From NCBI GenBank assembly GCA_009760885.1, contig CM019693.1, positions 48,891,269 through 48,955,268 of the forward strand: a stretch of 64,000 nt of DNA, written 5' to 3'. The position numbers and the translations under genes are program-made. How positions within the stretch are numbered: position 1 is the first letter of the stretch; each line of letters starts with the position of its first letter. Under the pieces are notes generated by a model that worked only from the letters and a program-made list of their open reading frames with translations, did no database searches and had not been told where the DNA came from. Shown one piece after another: positions 42,386-54,272 of the stretch. This DNA comes from Achatina immaculata. Its lineage: Eukaryota > Mollusca > Gastropoda > Stylommatophora > Achatinidae.

Positions 42386-43385
42386 TCCACGAGATGTTTT
42401 TTTTAAAACTTATCCTTGACATGTTTGTAACAGAAAAACTAAATACGGAATGTTCAGACAGTTTTCTTTTAAAGGTCATAAACAAGTAGATTCCCGGTTT
42501 TAGTGATTCTCGGGATAGAATCTTGGGGAAGATTTAGGGAGAAATCGTTAGGATATATTCAAAGAGTGAGAGACGAGAAATTAGAGAGATTAGAACGAGA
42601 ATGAATTATGTCTCTGTTGAGAATGTGTTAGGATCGTAGTTAGACATGGTTAGTTGAGTATGTGATTTGTCTAGCCTATAGTGCACTGTGTTAGTGATTT
42701 TTGTCATGTGGCTGACTTGTGCATAGAATGCTCCTTGTGGAGACATTATGAGATTATTTTCCTTTATGATTTCAGTAAAGTGTCAGGTAGTTGTTAGTGA
42801 CATATTGTCAAGCATTGGTTTTCCTGTCATACCTTTGCTGAACTAAGAATGTGAAATTAGTTCCTTTTTTGGGATTTTTTATAGACCTTTGAATCTATAG
42901 GTTTTCTGTGATGGTTGTGTGAATTCTGTACTTATATTCTGATGCAGTAAGTGTTGCACTCTTAGTAGTACTTGCATTTTGTTTACTTTCTGTTTTCATG
43001 TAGTGTGAGAGTTGGTTTCTCCCTTCTCATTTGGCAAACAAGTTCTTGTCGGGAATAGGATTAGCCTTATCATTTTTCTGTATTGAATGTTATCAACTTC
43101 CTCTCACACTCACGTTATCATCAACTATCTTTCCCATCAATAAAGTGTGAGTTTATGTTCACACCAGTTTCTGTTTACTTCACACTGTTCACTATGTGTG
43201 TGGTCCTTGTTATTACTTATAGTTAGTTAAAGGAATTACTGTCATAATTGACGCCGTGTTTGCAACTGGCAGATATGTTATAAAAACCTATAAATTTAAG
43301 CAATAGTAGAGAAACGCTTATATTCCTTCCATGTGTATCCCTTGTCTCTGAGCACTGACATAATTTCTCTTCTCCAAGCAAGTCT
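42386..43385. other. Unassigned sequence, possible retroelement 3' region
   Basis: T-rich sequence with an AATAAA at 43139 in a context CATCAATAAAGTGTGAG, which could be the 3' end signal of the upstream retroelement; no second LTR copy was found to define a terminal repeat. Confidence 0.3.
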
Positions 43386-43389
43386 AGGC

Positions 43390-43585
43390 CAGAGATTGGG
43401 AACTTTTTCTCATTTGAAGGCTGCATGAGCGTTAACATCCTTCCAAGAAGGCGACATTTGAAAAAAAAAAATTACCGCAAAATGCAAATAATTTAATACT
43501 AATTTAGCTTTTATACAGAATTAACCATTTCAAGTATCTTATACTGCCATACAGCAGAGTGCATACTAAAAATGTTTCAATACAA

Positions 43586-43645
<60 letters not shown>

Positions 43646-46222
43646 TTAAACAACTAAGCTGGCTGCTTACCTTTCAGTGACTCTTCTGAGATAGTTTTTA
43701 GCGGGAAAGCAGTGATATATCAGGCTGCGACGTGGATGTACGAAGTCTTAACTGGTCTTCTAGGTGTTCATCTGTAATTTGTGATCTTAAGGATGTCTTA
43801 ATGTGTGTTAAGTAGGAGAATGTAGATTGGCATGGACATGTTGTTGAGAAGCAGGAGAGACAGCGTCGTGCGTGTTACCTGAGGTGAGGATATTCCACGG
43901 TTTTTCCCCATATTTGAATGAGATCTTTTCTGCTGTCAAACAGCGACATCAGAATGTCATCTTCCGAGAGCTCAGTTAACTCCATCTGCATCTTCCCTGG
44001 GGCCTCAGATATATCAAGTAAGTGAGGCTGAAAAACCAGTCTGAGAGTCATATCATGCTTCTCAAAATCTCTGAACTTTTCATTGTATTCCTTGATTAGC
44101 CAGTCTATAACCGATTCATGTTGCTTGAAACGTTCAAAATAATATTTTTCTTCATTAATCATATTTACTAGGCGAGAGAAGTGCTCTTCGTAAAGCTCAT
44201 TTCGGCCAAGAAGTGATTTAAGAAATGTTAATTTTGTTCTGAATATTTTTATTTCTCGCCACACATCATATATAGACCTGGTGTTAGCTTGTAATGAAAC
44301 TTTCAAATTATTTTGCTTTGTCATTATATCACACAGAAAAGCAACATTTGTATGAAACTCCTTGCATGATAATTCACAGTGTTCATTCATTTCCTTGAAA
44401 AATTAGATTATTTGTTCACGCAAATACAAAACTTTGACTAAAACATGTCCTTGTGATAACCAGTGCACTTTCGAATGGTAGAGCAAATCAACGCTAATTA
44501 CCTCATTATCCATCATTAGTTTCTCAGGAAATTGTCCATGTCTCGTTGCATTTGCTCGAAAATAATTCACAGTTCCTACAACTTTCTGCAAAGTGTCATT
44601 TAAGTTAAAACAGCGGATTTGGCACAGAGACTTTGTTGATGCAAAATGCAATGAAAAGAGATAAGATTATTTTGGCCTGAAACCTGTTTCTTAGCTGTGT
44701 GATAAAGCCTTCGTTCGTCCCTGTGATAGAAGGTGCACCATCTGTGCATACACTTACTAAACTAGCCAGATTCAGTCTGAATTCAGGACATTTGTCTTTT
44801 AAATCGTTAAACACATCGATTCCTTGCGTTCTGGTCTTTAGAGTGCCCAAAGTAAGCAACTCTTCGTAAACACGAAAATCCTCAGTTATGGCGGAAACAA
44901 AATACCCGCGCTGAGTCAGTGTATAGTCAGTTGATTCATCCAGCGCTGTTGAATAGTAGACATTTTCTTTGTGGATTATTTCTTTCAGTTGATCTACTAC
45001 AGTGAATGCTAGTTCATGCTGCCGATCAGCATTAGTTCTTCTTGAAAGAGAGAGTTGTTTGTATTTGTTAACCTTATCAGGATCTAAGCATCCTACAACC
45101 TCCACGATGCAATCTTTTATCATTTCCGCATCACTAAATAGCTGACATTTTTCCCCCGAGTATATACGCCATTTTATAAGTAGCTTCTGTAGTTGCGTTT
45201 CCGATACTCTGCCCTGATTGTAATCACTGCCTCTGCTTTTGCTTCTCTTCTTTCAATTTTTGTAAAGCAATCTTTCGGGATTCAGCTTCTAGCTTAATGT
45301 ATTTATTGTCCTTATGAGTAGAGTAGTGTTGGTGTGCATTGTATTTTTTTACCATTGAAATCACAGAACAAGCAACTCATTTTATCTTCTCAGAAACAAC
45401 ATAGTATTGCAATTCCCACTCATTGTTAACCACTCTGTGTTCTTCTTTCAGCGACCTTTTCATTTTTTTTTTGACATGATGGAAAACAAAAAAAGAATGT
45501 AATCAAGTGACAAACACACTCTAAAGGAAGGAACCACAAACGCTGCACTCTCTATGCCAGCCAGTTAATAACTGCCACCACAGTGTTGCCAGAAGGTGGA
45601 GAAGAAATTTCAGTTTCAAAACAATTCTTTTTTGTTGCAGTCATGAATTTGTTTCTTCACATATAAATGTGAACGAAAATGTTGAGAATTTAATCAACGT
45701 CACACACCAGGTACCTACTCGTACCGTGGTTTTACGTCCTACACGCGCCAAGACCGAGGCACACTTTCCTCTACGCGACACACTTCGACTTGCACGCGCG
45801 ACCACTACGCTTCACCGCCAACTTCAAACTGATTCGCTAATGCGTTCTCTCGTTCAGATCCAACCCTTACTCTTCCTCCGCATCTCATCGTGATATATTT
45901 ATCCGAAAGCGTGATATTACGCCACGCCAGTTCCGCGTCTGTTATCGGGTGTGGTGTCTTTCGCCAGTTAACCGTACCGAAGTCGCCGGCAACGGATATT
46001 TCAGGCGACCTCTTTATCGCCTCCAAGAATTACAGTTAGATAAGCGATATTGCCTTATAGCGGCCAGATAACGACTTTTACCGAGAATCATCTCTTAGCG
46101 GAATCGCCATATTGCCTAAATTAGTTCACATACGTTAATCAATGTCATATATATACCAGTATGAAAACTTGTTTAAGAAGGCCGCACATCACGCTCGAAA
46201 AGGCCGCAGGTTCCCAACTAGG
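43390..46222 (-). mobile_element. hAT-superfamily element (GTF2IRD2/ZBED5-like transposase)
   Basis: The ends are degenerate inverted repeats: CAGAGATTGGGAACTTTTT at the left and, read inward on minus, CTAGTTGGGAACCTGCGGCC at the right. These match the CAG..TTGGGAAC pattern of Charlie-type hAT ends. The transposase pseudogene occupies 43698-45477. A (TA)n of about 50 bp (43585-43640) and a region of different, CG-richer composition (45700-46130) lie inside the ends. No clean 8-bp target duplication is visible. Confidence 0.75.
43698..45477 (-). pseudogene. hAT transposase pseudogene
   Basis: From an ATG at 45477 the minus strand reads a BED-like N-terminus (KRSLKEEHRVVNNEWELQY, then YNAHQHYSTH with the first cysteine pair damaged). 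The catalytic core follows: YYSTALDESTDYT (first D), VSVCTDGAPSITGTNEGFI (second D), a histidine region (VHWLSQGHVLVKVLYLREQ), NVAFLCDIMTKQNNLKVSLQ, and the C-terminal dimerisation region STFSYLTHIKTSLRSQITDE. At least three frameshifts or stops break it. In the C-terminal motif the usual CE reads CQ, so the third catalytic residue is also lost. Related host-domesticated proteins include ZBED5 and GTF2IRD2; this copy is not functional. Confidence 0.88.
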
Positions 46223-46750
46223 TCTTCCTCGTTTTCTATTTCCTTGAGGATTCCACGTAAGTGCCCGTCTTGCTGTGCTAGGCTCGGGTTTTCTCAGAGT
46301 GTGGTCAATCCACATCTATTTCATGTTCATAATTTGTAGCTTCATGTCCTGTCCTTTCCCAGACCTCCTCATCACGGAGTCTGACACGGTATGTGTATTA
46401 AAACCAGCTAGTGCAATGTAAAGAAACATACATGAAGCGCCAACTCTATCAGCTCACAAAACAAACTTACAATCCTTGGGATTTAAAACTGCCGCTTGCA
46501 ATTTGGTTCAGTTAAATGAAGAAAATGAAATCTAGAGTCAGAGTTCAATCTTTAGTCAAGTGTATAAATGTTTTCAAAGTGAAAACTATCTTTATTATGT
46601 ATTTAGATCTAACTCTCACAATTACTCTTCAGCAAATGATGTTGTCTTGTCTCTCTCCTCATATACCTTTCGGTGTTGAAGGGACAAATATACGTGTCGA
46701 CGATTTGCTTCATATAACGGGATATTTAAGGTTTCTGTAATTTCCTATCT
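46223..46750. other. Unassigned sequence between hAT and LINE mosaic
   Basis: Short frames only; nothing recognised. Confidence 0.45.
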
Positions 46751-46754
46751 CCAT

Positions 46755-47055
46755 CTCCTGCATGGGCGGCCTCTTCCTAAAAATCTTAGTGTGAATGTTG
46801 TCTGTGATATACTGTCTGGTGAAACTGTGTCACATGGCCAAACCATTTGACTTGCTGTTTCTGGACATAGTGTAATACTGATGTTACTCTAACCTTTGCA
46901 CCGATGGTGTCATATTTATTACTCCTTAAACATCTCATTTCTGCTGTGATGATTTTTCTTTTGTTCTTGGCTGTTAGCGTCCATGTGTGACATTGACAGC
47001 TTAGAGCTGGGAGGAAAATTGTGTTGTACGGTGCTCTTTTTGTTTCAGTTCTCAG
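46755..47055 (-). pseudogene. LINE reverse transcriptase C-terminal fragment
   Basis: The minus strand reads LPALSCQCHTWTLTAKNKRK, TAEMRCLRSNKYDTIGAKVR and QQVKWFGHVTQ, the LINE region usually seen as LYGSETWTL..AEMRFLR and LRWFGHVxR. The element resumes on the minus strand at 47316-47635, so it appears split by the + fragment at 47056-47315. Confidence 0.75.
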
Positions 47056-47315
47056 TAAAATGAGGATTAAACAAAGAAAACTTAAATATTTTGGACACAT
47101 TAAACATCATGAGAATTTAGAGAAGATAGTCTTGGAAGGGTGCATAATGGGAAAAAGAAAGAGAGGAAGACCAAGGTGAAGATGGCTGCAAGACATCAGT
47201 GATAATCTGCAAATGGATGCATCAGCAGCAGGCCATCTTGCTTACAACTGAGAGGACTACAGGAGAGCTGTTAAGAAGGCAAAGTTCCACAAGGAAATGC
47301 AAATGACTGACTGAT
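47056..47315 (+). mobile_element. LINE family B 3' end
   Basis: + strand reads MRIKQRKLKYFGHIKHHENL, EKIVLEGCIMGKRKRGRPR, stop, RWLQDISDNLQMDASAAG, HLAYN, and RRAVKKAKFHKEMQMTD near the 3' end. Same family as 6357-6536 and 62680-63000. Confidence 0.8.
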
Positions 47316-47635
47316 TGAGGTATTTAAAATGTTTCACTTTTTCAAGGGCTGGTTGTATAGGAAGATCTCTGGATTTCTTCTCTCGCGGTGGTCATGACTT
47401 CTATTTTTTCAGCACTGATCTTCATGTTGTGGCTTTGACATGCCCTTGCTACATTATTCAGGCTCTGCTGTAGGTCTTTTTCTGATGTGGCTAAGTGCTT
47501 GCTTGTCAGGAAAAAGTAGTTCGTTTATGGTCCATCTGTTGTGTGTGTCTTCTGGAAGGTGTTGTGGGTTTATCAGCATTCTTTCTGGGGTTGGGCAGCT
47601 TTGTGGTGGGATTTTACTATGTAAATAAGACAGCA
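47316..47635 (-). pseudogene. LINE reverse transcriptase fragment (continuation)
   Basis: Minus-strand frames 47636-47340 read degenerate polymerase sequence up to a FKYL-like motif at 47310-47330, the part upstream of the fragment at 46755-47055. Multiple stops. Confidence 0.5.
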
Positions 47636-47639
47636 AATG

Positions 47640-48535
47640 ATAACAGAGTAAAAATGTTTTCTGTTATCTTCCAGATCAATCCTGCATTTTATTTTTTTCT
47701 GATCACTACATCAGATAGACTGTGCCATATATAGCCAGATATATATAAAATGCTGATTATGATTATGCTCATGATAATGATGACAATATTTATGATCTTT
47801 CATAAACTGTGAACAAAGTTTTACAGTACTATGAAATTCATGCACTACACTAATGAAAAGCCCTTATATAACTGTGATATTATCACCAGAAGCAACTACA
47901 AAGGTAAAAAAAACCAGTTCAGATTCACAACTTGTATTATTAGTTATATTTCTGTTGTAAATATGTTCTTTGTCCATATGTCTCCTAGTACAATACTGCT
48001 CCATCATTATAAACCTTTTGAGTGACATGAAGTTTTGAGAATATCTGAAGAGAAAATTGTTGTCATGTCATTATTGACTTAGTAAGTGCTGGCCACTGGT
48101 TAGTTAGAGAGCTAGTAACCTGGAAACAAAATATGGGACATGACTGTTTTGGTTATGTTTCATTCATGGAATGTTTAATTTTGTGTCCAAGTTTATGCTG
48201 TGTCTCACTCACTAACCTATTAACGTGATTAAAGTTGTCTTCTGATATTTGTGTATGAAAATTTTGTCTCCTTTGATATATATATATATATACACACACA
48301 ATTTTTTTGTGTTGTGTGTTTGCACTTTAGAGTATGTGTAGTTGAGGAGACAAACTGAAGCACTAGCATATCCCAATTAAACTTTGAGACACAATTTAAA
48401 GAAACTAATTTCGTAGCAATCTGGGATTTACAGGTAAAGGAAATAATGAGAAGAACTTATATTACTATGCTTCTTCAGTACAGTTGAAAATATTCCAAGA
48501 AAATCACAACAAATAATATTCTACAGGATCCTCAT
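47640..48535. other. AT-rich unassigned sequence
   Basis: Includes a (TA)n(CA)n tract at 48277-48298. No gene or transposon recognised. Confidence 0.5.
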
Positions 48536-48539
48536 CATT

Positions 48540-49010
48540 CTCAGAAATCACATCTCTGTTGGTTCTGATGATTTATTCACTGTCTACAATAATCCATGAT
48601 TTACATTTGTATAGCAAAATAGATTCAACGTAACACTGTAATACTTTCTTTCTGACATTCAGTGACAATGACTTATTGCACAAGATGGTTTTCAGTTTCT
48701 GAAATGCTACTTTTGGCCTGGCATAGTCTGCTTGTAGTTTCTGCCACACATCTTCCATTGGTTGTTATCACTTATCCCAGGTATTTAAACTGGTTCATTT
48801 ATTGCAGTGTTGTTCCAGTGATATTCATGTTACAGGCTGGTAGGCACTTCTATCTGGATATAACCACTGTCTCCATTTTCTTGATGTTCATACTCAGTTC
48901 TTTCTTGTCAGCTACTGCTGCTACAATATTCAACAAGTTCTCTCCCTGTGAAGATCACCTGACATCTTCCTATTTTATTCTCTAACTATAAAGAGAGGAC
49001 AGATCAGGTG
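48540..49010 (-). pseudogene. LINE reverse transcriptase fragment
   Basis: The minus strand reads, in order, VRQGCVMSPDLSSLY (48990-49035), ELSMNIKKMETVVIS, NQFKYLG, KVAFQKLKTILCNKSLSLNV and RKKVLQCYVESILLYKCKSW. Stops and frameshifts throughout, and the YADD box is deleted. The first of these motifs is the seed of the array at 48960-49790. Confidence 0.75.
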
Positions 49011-49790
49011 ACATAACACATCCTTGCCTAACTCTCTGCTTGATCACCTGATATCTTCCTATTTTATTCTCTACTTTAACTATAAAGAGAGGACAGATCA
49101 GGTGACATTACACATCCTCATCTAACTCTCTGCTTGATCACCTGATATCTTCCTATTTTATTCTCTACTTTAACTATAAAGAGAGGACAGATTAGGTGAC
49201 ATAACACATCCTCATCTAACTCTCTGCTTGATATCTTCCTATTTTATTCTCTACTTTAACTATAAAGAGAGGACAGATTAGGTGACATAACACATCCTCA
49301 TCTAACTCTCTGCTTGATATCTTCCTATTTTATTCTCTACTTTAACTATAAAGAGAGGACAGATTAGGTGACATAACACATCCTTATCTAACTCTCTGCT
49401 TGATATCTTCCTATTTTATTCTCTACTTTAACTATAAAGAGAGGTCAGATCAGGTGACATAACACATCCTTATCTAACTCTCTGCTTGATATCTTCCTAT
49501 TTTATTCTCTAACTATAAAGAGAGGACAGATCAGGTGACATAACACATCCTTATCTAACTCTCTGCTTGATTATCTTCCTATTTTATTCTCTACTTTAAC
49601 TATAAAGAGAGGTCAGATCAGGTGACATAACACATCCTTATCTAACTATCTGCTTGATATCTTCCTATTTTATTCTCTACTTTAACTATAAAGAGAGGTC
49701 AGATCAGGTGACATAACACATCCTTATCTAACTCTCTGCTTGATATCTTCCTATTTTATTCTCTAACTATAAAGAGAGGACAGATCAAAC
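48960..49790. repeat. 75-94-bp tandem array derived from a LINE
   Basis: About nine units around TTCCTATTTTATTCTCTACT, TAACTATAAAGAGAGG and CAGATCAGGTGACATAACAC. Period is 94 bp in the first units and 86 bp or less after loss of a GATCACCT segment. Each unit encodes on minus the RT motif RQGCVMSPDL in decayed form. Confidence 0.92.
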
Positions 49791-50575
49791 ACCAGAAACT
49801 TCGGGAAATAATGGAAAAAATGGGATTTCCAACACATTTGATACAATTAACATCACTGCTGTATCTAGACCAACAGGCAGCAGTAAGAATAAATGTTGAA
49901 ATAACAACTTGGTTTGACATAAAACAAGGGGTCCGTCAGGGGTGCATATTGTCACTTTACTTATTTCACTTGTATACTGAAAATATAATGAGGAATGTTA
50001 GAGAAGATGTAGACAAAGAATATTACAATGCCATAATAACTGGAGGTTAAGAAATACCAGAGATATGCTGATGACACAGTATTACTGTCCACAACACAAA
50101 AAAGAATGGAATAACTAATTATGTCAGTCCGTAAGAACAGCGAAGAGCAAAACCTCTATCTTAATGTGAAGAAAACTAAATTGATGACAACTGACAAAAC
50201 AAACAAGGCAGCTGAAATATGTATCAATGAGGAAAAACTGGAAGAAGTGGAGAGTTTTGAATATCTTGGATCACTACTAATAATAGAGATACAATGAGGG
50301 AAATTGAAAGGAGGACATCTATTGCTCTTCAGAAAGTAAAACAAATAAAGAATCTGTGGAGAGGAGTAGACAGAACTACAAAAATAAGATTTTTAAGGGC
50401 ATGCATCTTTCCCATGGCAACATATGCCTGTGAGACCTGGACACTTAACAAAACAGGTGAGAAACACATAAAAGCCTTTGAATGTAAATGCTACAGAAGA
50501 GTTATTCAAATATCATGGACACAAAAAAAAAAAAAGAACAAATATATCCATACTACAAGAACTTAATATTGAAGA
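49790..50575 (+). pseudogene. LINE reverse transcriptase fragment
   Basis: The + strand reads HQKLREIMEKMGFPTHLIQL, DIKQGVRQGCILSLYLFHLY (motif B region), then in other frames RYADDTVLL-like codons at about 50055, MREIERRTSIALQKVKQIKN and YACETWTLNKTGEKHIKAFE. It ends in an A-run at 50524. The frame is broken at least three times. It is a different family from LINE A (CETWTLNK rather than SESWTIGK). Confidence 0.85.
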
Positions 50576-50784
50576 AGGTTTAATGTCCAAAATATTTAAG
50601 TTTTCCTTCTTTAATCTTCTTTACTATTAAGTAAAACTGCACCAAACACCTAATCTACCTTTATTATTTAAACCAGTTTTACTGCAGTTGCCTCCCTTTT
50701 ATCTGTGAAGAAAGTGAAATATTGCAAATATTACTTAAAGGAAGAGGTGTGTTCTGTCATCCTTGGATGTGCATTCATCACCTT

Positions 50785-51080
50785 GCACATACACTCATTG
50801 CCATAATCCAGATGTAGACTTGAGTCTTGCACATACACTCATTGCCATAATCCAGACGTAGACTTCAGCCTTGCACATACACTCATTGCCATAATCCAGA
50901 TGTAGTCTTCAGCCTTGCACATACACTCATTGCCATAATCCAGATGTAGACTTCAGCCTTGCACATACACTCATTGCCATAATCCAGATGTAGACTTCAG
51001 CCTTGCACATACACTCATTGCCATAATCCAGATGTAGACTTGAGTCTTGCACATACACTCATTGCCATAATCCAATATTT
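50785..51080 (+). repeat. 44-bp minisatellite
   Basis: Between six and seven copies of a 44-bp unit (CTTGCACATACACTCATTGC then CATAATCCAGATGTAGACTTCAGC). Confidence 0.95.
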
Positions 51081-51239
51081 TGGCAAAAGCCTTTGTCAAG
51101 GATCACATACACTTGTGTTGTTTTTGTGTGTTATCTCTCTTCTGTCATAATTTATTCCTGATGACAAAAACTTGAAAAGAATGTCCTAGTTACCAATTTT
51201 TCTGGAATTATATTTAATCCCTGTTTCCCATGTTATTAA

Positions 51240-51480
51240 CACATACTGAGGGGTACGGTGTTAGGCCCATACTTCCATGACCTTCCGCACATGAAAGTCT
51301 GATGTGGTCAGTATCATGCCTGGCCGCTTTACCTTCCTAGATTTCTCTGGTACCCAATTTTAGAGGCCAGGTGAACCCCCTGGGCCTTTTTTCGGTGCGT
51401 CAGTCAGTCAGTCACTTGCACGTCCCTTGCAGAACTTTGCCTTCATAACAGCTCTTCTGTAGGCCTCTCGGTTTTTTCAG
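51240..51480 (-). mobile_element. LINE family B 3' end joined to a SINE-like tail
   Basis: On minus, 51480-51400 is the LINE B C-terminal segment (RRAVMKAKFCKGRAS then TGACTGACTGACG). It is followed directly by about 155 bp (TTCACCTGGCCTCTAAAATT … GCGGCCAGGCATGATACTGA … CCTAACACCGTACCCCT) that matches the body of the SINE at 13236-13400. Confidence 0.75.
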
Positions 51481-51880
51481 TGCATACCAGAAAAAAATTC
51501 TATTTATTACTGCAAAATAATGAACGGTTTGTGTCTAACTAAAACAACTTATTTTATCATATTCACCCTCAACACAATCTAGGATCAAAGGACTAGTACA
51601 AGTATGTTAACTAAACAAATGAGATATAATTCTATTGACATTTTTAGCTCTTCATAGTCTAAAATCTTGTAGCATGTTTCTCTGAAATTTCTGGTTCTCT
51701 GTATTTGCTGGCTAGACTGCTTGCAGGGTCAGTGAATGTAACTGTAGATTAGAGAGATCTTTCTGTATAAAATGACCTTAGCCTGGAATATGACTGAAGA
51801 AGAACTTTTTTCTGGACATGATAATCTGCTGAAGATGTGACCACCATAGTTAATGTTAGTTTAATCACAATGAAAAAGAT
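51481..51880. other. 3' flank of the protease-like gene
   Basis: AT-rich sequence downstream of the minus-strand gene; no clear AATAAA immediately after the stop was identified, and no other feature is evident. Confidence 0.4.
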
Positions 51881-51881
51881 G

Positions 51882-52903
51882 TTACACCCTTGCTAGTTTT
51901 CTAGGAAATGGCTGGAAACTTGAAACTTTATGGAAGCGGTAAAACAAATTAGGACGGTCAGTTCCAAGCTCACTGTGACCAAGTCCTTTATTGACCTCAC
52001 ACTGTCCAGCATGAACATGGTTAGTGTTCCATCTTCTTAAGCCAACCACTAACACTTGAGCCCCGGCGCAACCTGGACAAGTCGCCGCAGTGTATGTCAA
52101 CCGACTTGAACCATATTTACTCCCTGGATATTTGCCAGTACAGATACCTACACTGATCTGTTTGCTACAGCCATGAGGGTGGGATACTATGATGGCTAAT
52201 GGCTGCTCTGGCTCAGCTGATGATGTTCTCTTCTTTTCCTGAAAATGATGAGGAGGAGGACAATACCTGGGCACTAAAGTCTGTTCTAGACTTTGACGTT
52301 TTCTCAGCAACTCTTCCAGTCTGTTTATGAGACTCATGTCATGAGCTACAAATACTATCTTACTGGTATGTTTGCCCATTACAGACTTTGAATCTGACTT
52401 CTCACTGAGAGTGATAACACCACTACCTGTTTCGGATGAGCTGTTTCTATCAAAGAAGATATCACATGTGCTGTGTCCAAGTTCTGACTCATCACAGACA
52501 ACCTCTGGCACTGTACATACATCAATGTAAGCAAACTCTCTTGTTGGTAATGGGGACTCGTGACATTCCTTACACAAGCAGGATCCATGCTTCACGTCAC
52601 CTCTGTCCACTTTGATGATATACCCAGTCCTGGTTATTATCTTGTCCTTTAGACTATCACAGCCAGTCCAAATGTTAGGTCTCTTCTCAGTGACATATCT
52701 GACAACTACCCAAACAGTCAGGTCAGATAAACATCTGATGTAAGCCAACAGATCATTGTCCTGGTAAAAATGAGGAAGGTGCATCAAATTAAACTCGTCT
52801 ACAGGCATGAAGTTGTGATGACCTGGATTCTTCTGACAGGCGTGATAAAGCTGGTTGAGCTGCGTCTCCCCTCCATCGCTGACCTCAACTTCCCGTGGTC
52901 CTC
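51882..52903 (-). CDS. Last exon of a trypsin-like-fold protein with a degenerate active site
   Basis: The frame enters through an acceptor (GTCTGTCTACCAG, exon from 52903) and gives GGPREVEVSDGGETQLNQLY, then MPVDEFNLMHLPHF, TRTGYIIKV, KECHESPLPTREFAYIDVC, TVPEVVCDESELGHSTCDIF, VFVAHDMSLINRLEELL, AIIVSHPHGCSKQISVG, TYTAATCPGCAGAQVLVVG and a C-terminal HVHAG segment, stop at 51882. From memory, a mollusc family with the same motifs reads TAAHVVFD, DWCDLVCVTHD and CPGSSGAHV at the His, Asp and Ser positions of a trypsin-like site. Here these are VPEVVCD, a shortened segment without DWCD, and CPGCAGAQV. The frame is uninterrupted over 340 codons, so this looks like an expressed pseudo-enzyme rather than a decayed gene. 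Substrate and role unknown; no signal peptide in this exon. Confidence 0.8.
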
Positions 52904-54218
52904 CTGGTAGACAGACACAGACTAATCATGACAGGCACATATATACTCATACAATGCAATTTCCATATATTAAGAAGCAAGCACATGCACAGCATTTCTG
53001 TTTCTTATAACAGAGAGTTTTATATCTGAAAACTGCAGGAGTTATCAGCCCCTACTCAACACTGATCTCTAACTTGTCAGTGTTCTCAACACTGCTGAAG
53101 ATGTTAGTCCCACACAGCCAGCACATACAACTACTTAAACCTGCAAACTTTCAAGCACACAGTCTCATCAATAAATATGTCAGCTTCAGGGTCTGATATT
53201 TTGTCACTGCAATACTTTGTGGGATCATCAAAATCTACATAATAATCATTTCAGCCTCAACATCTATCTTAATAATCTGTCTATAAATGTTGCAGAGATA
53301 TTGCTTGCAGCACAATTTTAATATAAGTTTTTCTAAGTTTAAAAAAGGTCAAAACAAAAAAAGATCTTGGCAAACAGCAATCATGAACAAATCCTGAGCC
53401 TGCTATCAGCTGTACCAGGAGTAAATATGGCAAACCTGTCAGCACAACTCCAACAAATAATAACAAGAAATAAACTATTTTGTAAAAAGCGCATCTATAA
53501 ATGTTTCTTTAGCATGTATGACCTAGTAGTAGCCCTAGCTTGATCAAGTGATTAATTCTGCCCATGTATGACCTAGTAGTAGCTCTGGCTTGATCAAGTG
53601 ATTAATTCTGCCCATGTATGACCTAGTAGTAGCCCTGGCTTGATCAAGTGATTAATTCTGCCCATGTATGACCTAGTAGTAGCCCTGGCTTGATCAAGTC
53701 CTTAATTCTGCCCATGTATGACCTAGTAGTAGCCCTGGTTCGATCATGTGATTAATTCTGCCCATGTATGACCTAGTAGTAGCCCTGGTTCGATCATGTG
53801 ATTAATTCTGCCCATGTATGACCTAGTAGTAGCCCTGGTTCGATCATGTGATTAATTCTGCCCATGTATGACCTAGTAGTAGCTCTGGATTGATCAAGTC
53901 ATTAATTCTGCTCAGAAAATAAACTTGAATTTCATTCATGAATAATCTTCAATTTCATGGTTGAACATTGGTTATTAGAACCTATTTTAAAAATGATAAT
54001 TTAAAGAAACTATTTTTATAAATAAAACTGAGAAGATTTACGCAAGAACATTTCACTCCCACATATCAACTGTGTGATTATTTGATGAAATTCTAAAGTA
54101 CTCCTGCCTATATAATAATGTTATCATAGGACATAATAACTTCCAAATGACATCACCTAGCAACCATACTATGAGATTATAGTACTGAATCAGTTTGAAA
54201 TTACTTGCAGCAACTGAC
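52904..54218. other. Intron of the protease-like gene
   Basis: GT-AG intron on minus. Holds the 50-bp minisatellite at 53510-53912; otherwise AT-rich with nothing recognised. Confidence 0.6.
53510..53912. repeat. 50-bp minisatellite
   Basis: Eight copies of a 50-bp unit (CATGTATGACCTAGTAGTAG then CCCTGGCTTGATCAAGTGATTAATTCTGCC). Neighbouring copies share variants (GGTTCGATCATGTG in three consecutive copies), showing local homogenisation. Confidence 0.95.
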
Positions 54219-54272
54219 CTGGGTTTTCAAGTTCAGTTCTCTTGCCAGTATCTGAGTCAGTCACTACATAAC
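54219..54272 (-). CDS. Penultimate exon of the protease-like gene
   Basis: 54-bp exon bounded by TCTTTCCCACAG and GTCAGT. It encodes YVVTDSDTGKRTELENP and ends with one base that completes the glycine codon opening the next exon (GGPREV), so phase is kept over the 1.3-kb intron. Upstream exons were not identified; the next 1.5 kb upstream is a G-rich array. Confidence 0.7.

Noticed and set aside
42386..43200. 3' LTR of the Ty3 element
   Set aside because: No second copy upstream of 38.4 kb and no TG..CA ends that I could match, so a long terminal repeat cannot be supported.
43585..43640. (TA)n run as a regulatory element
   Set aside because: Simple microsatellite inside the hAT element.
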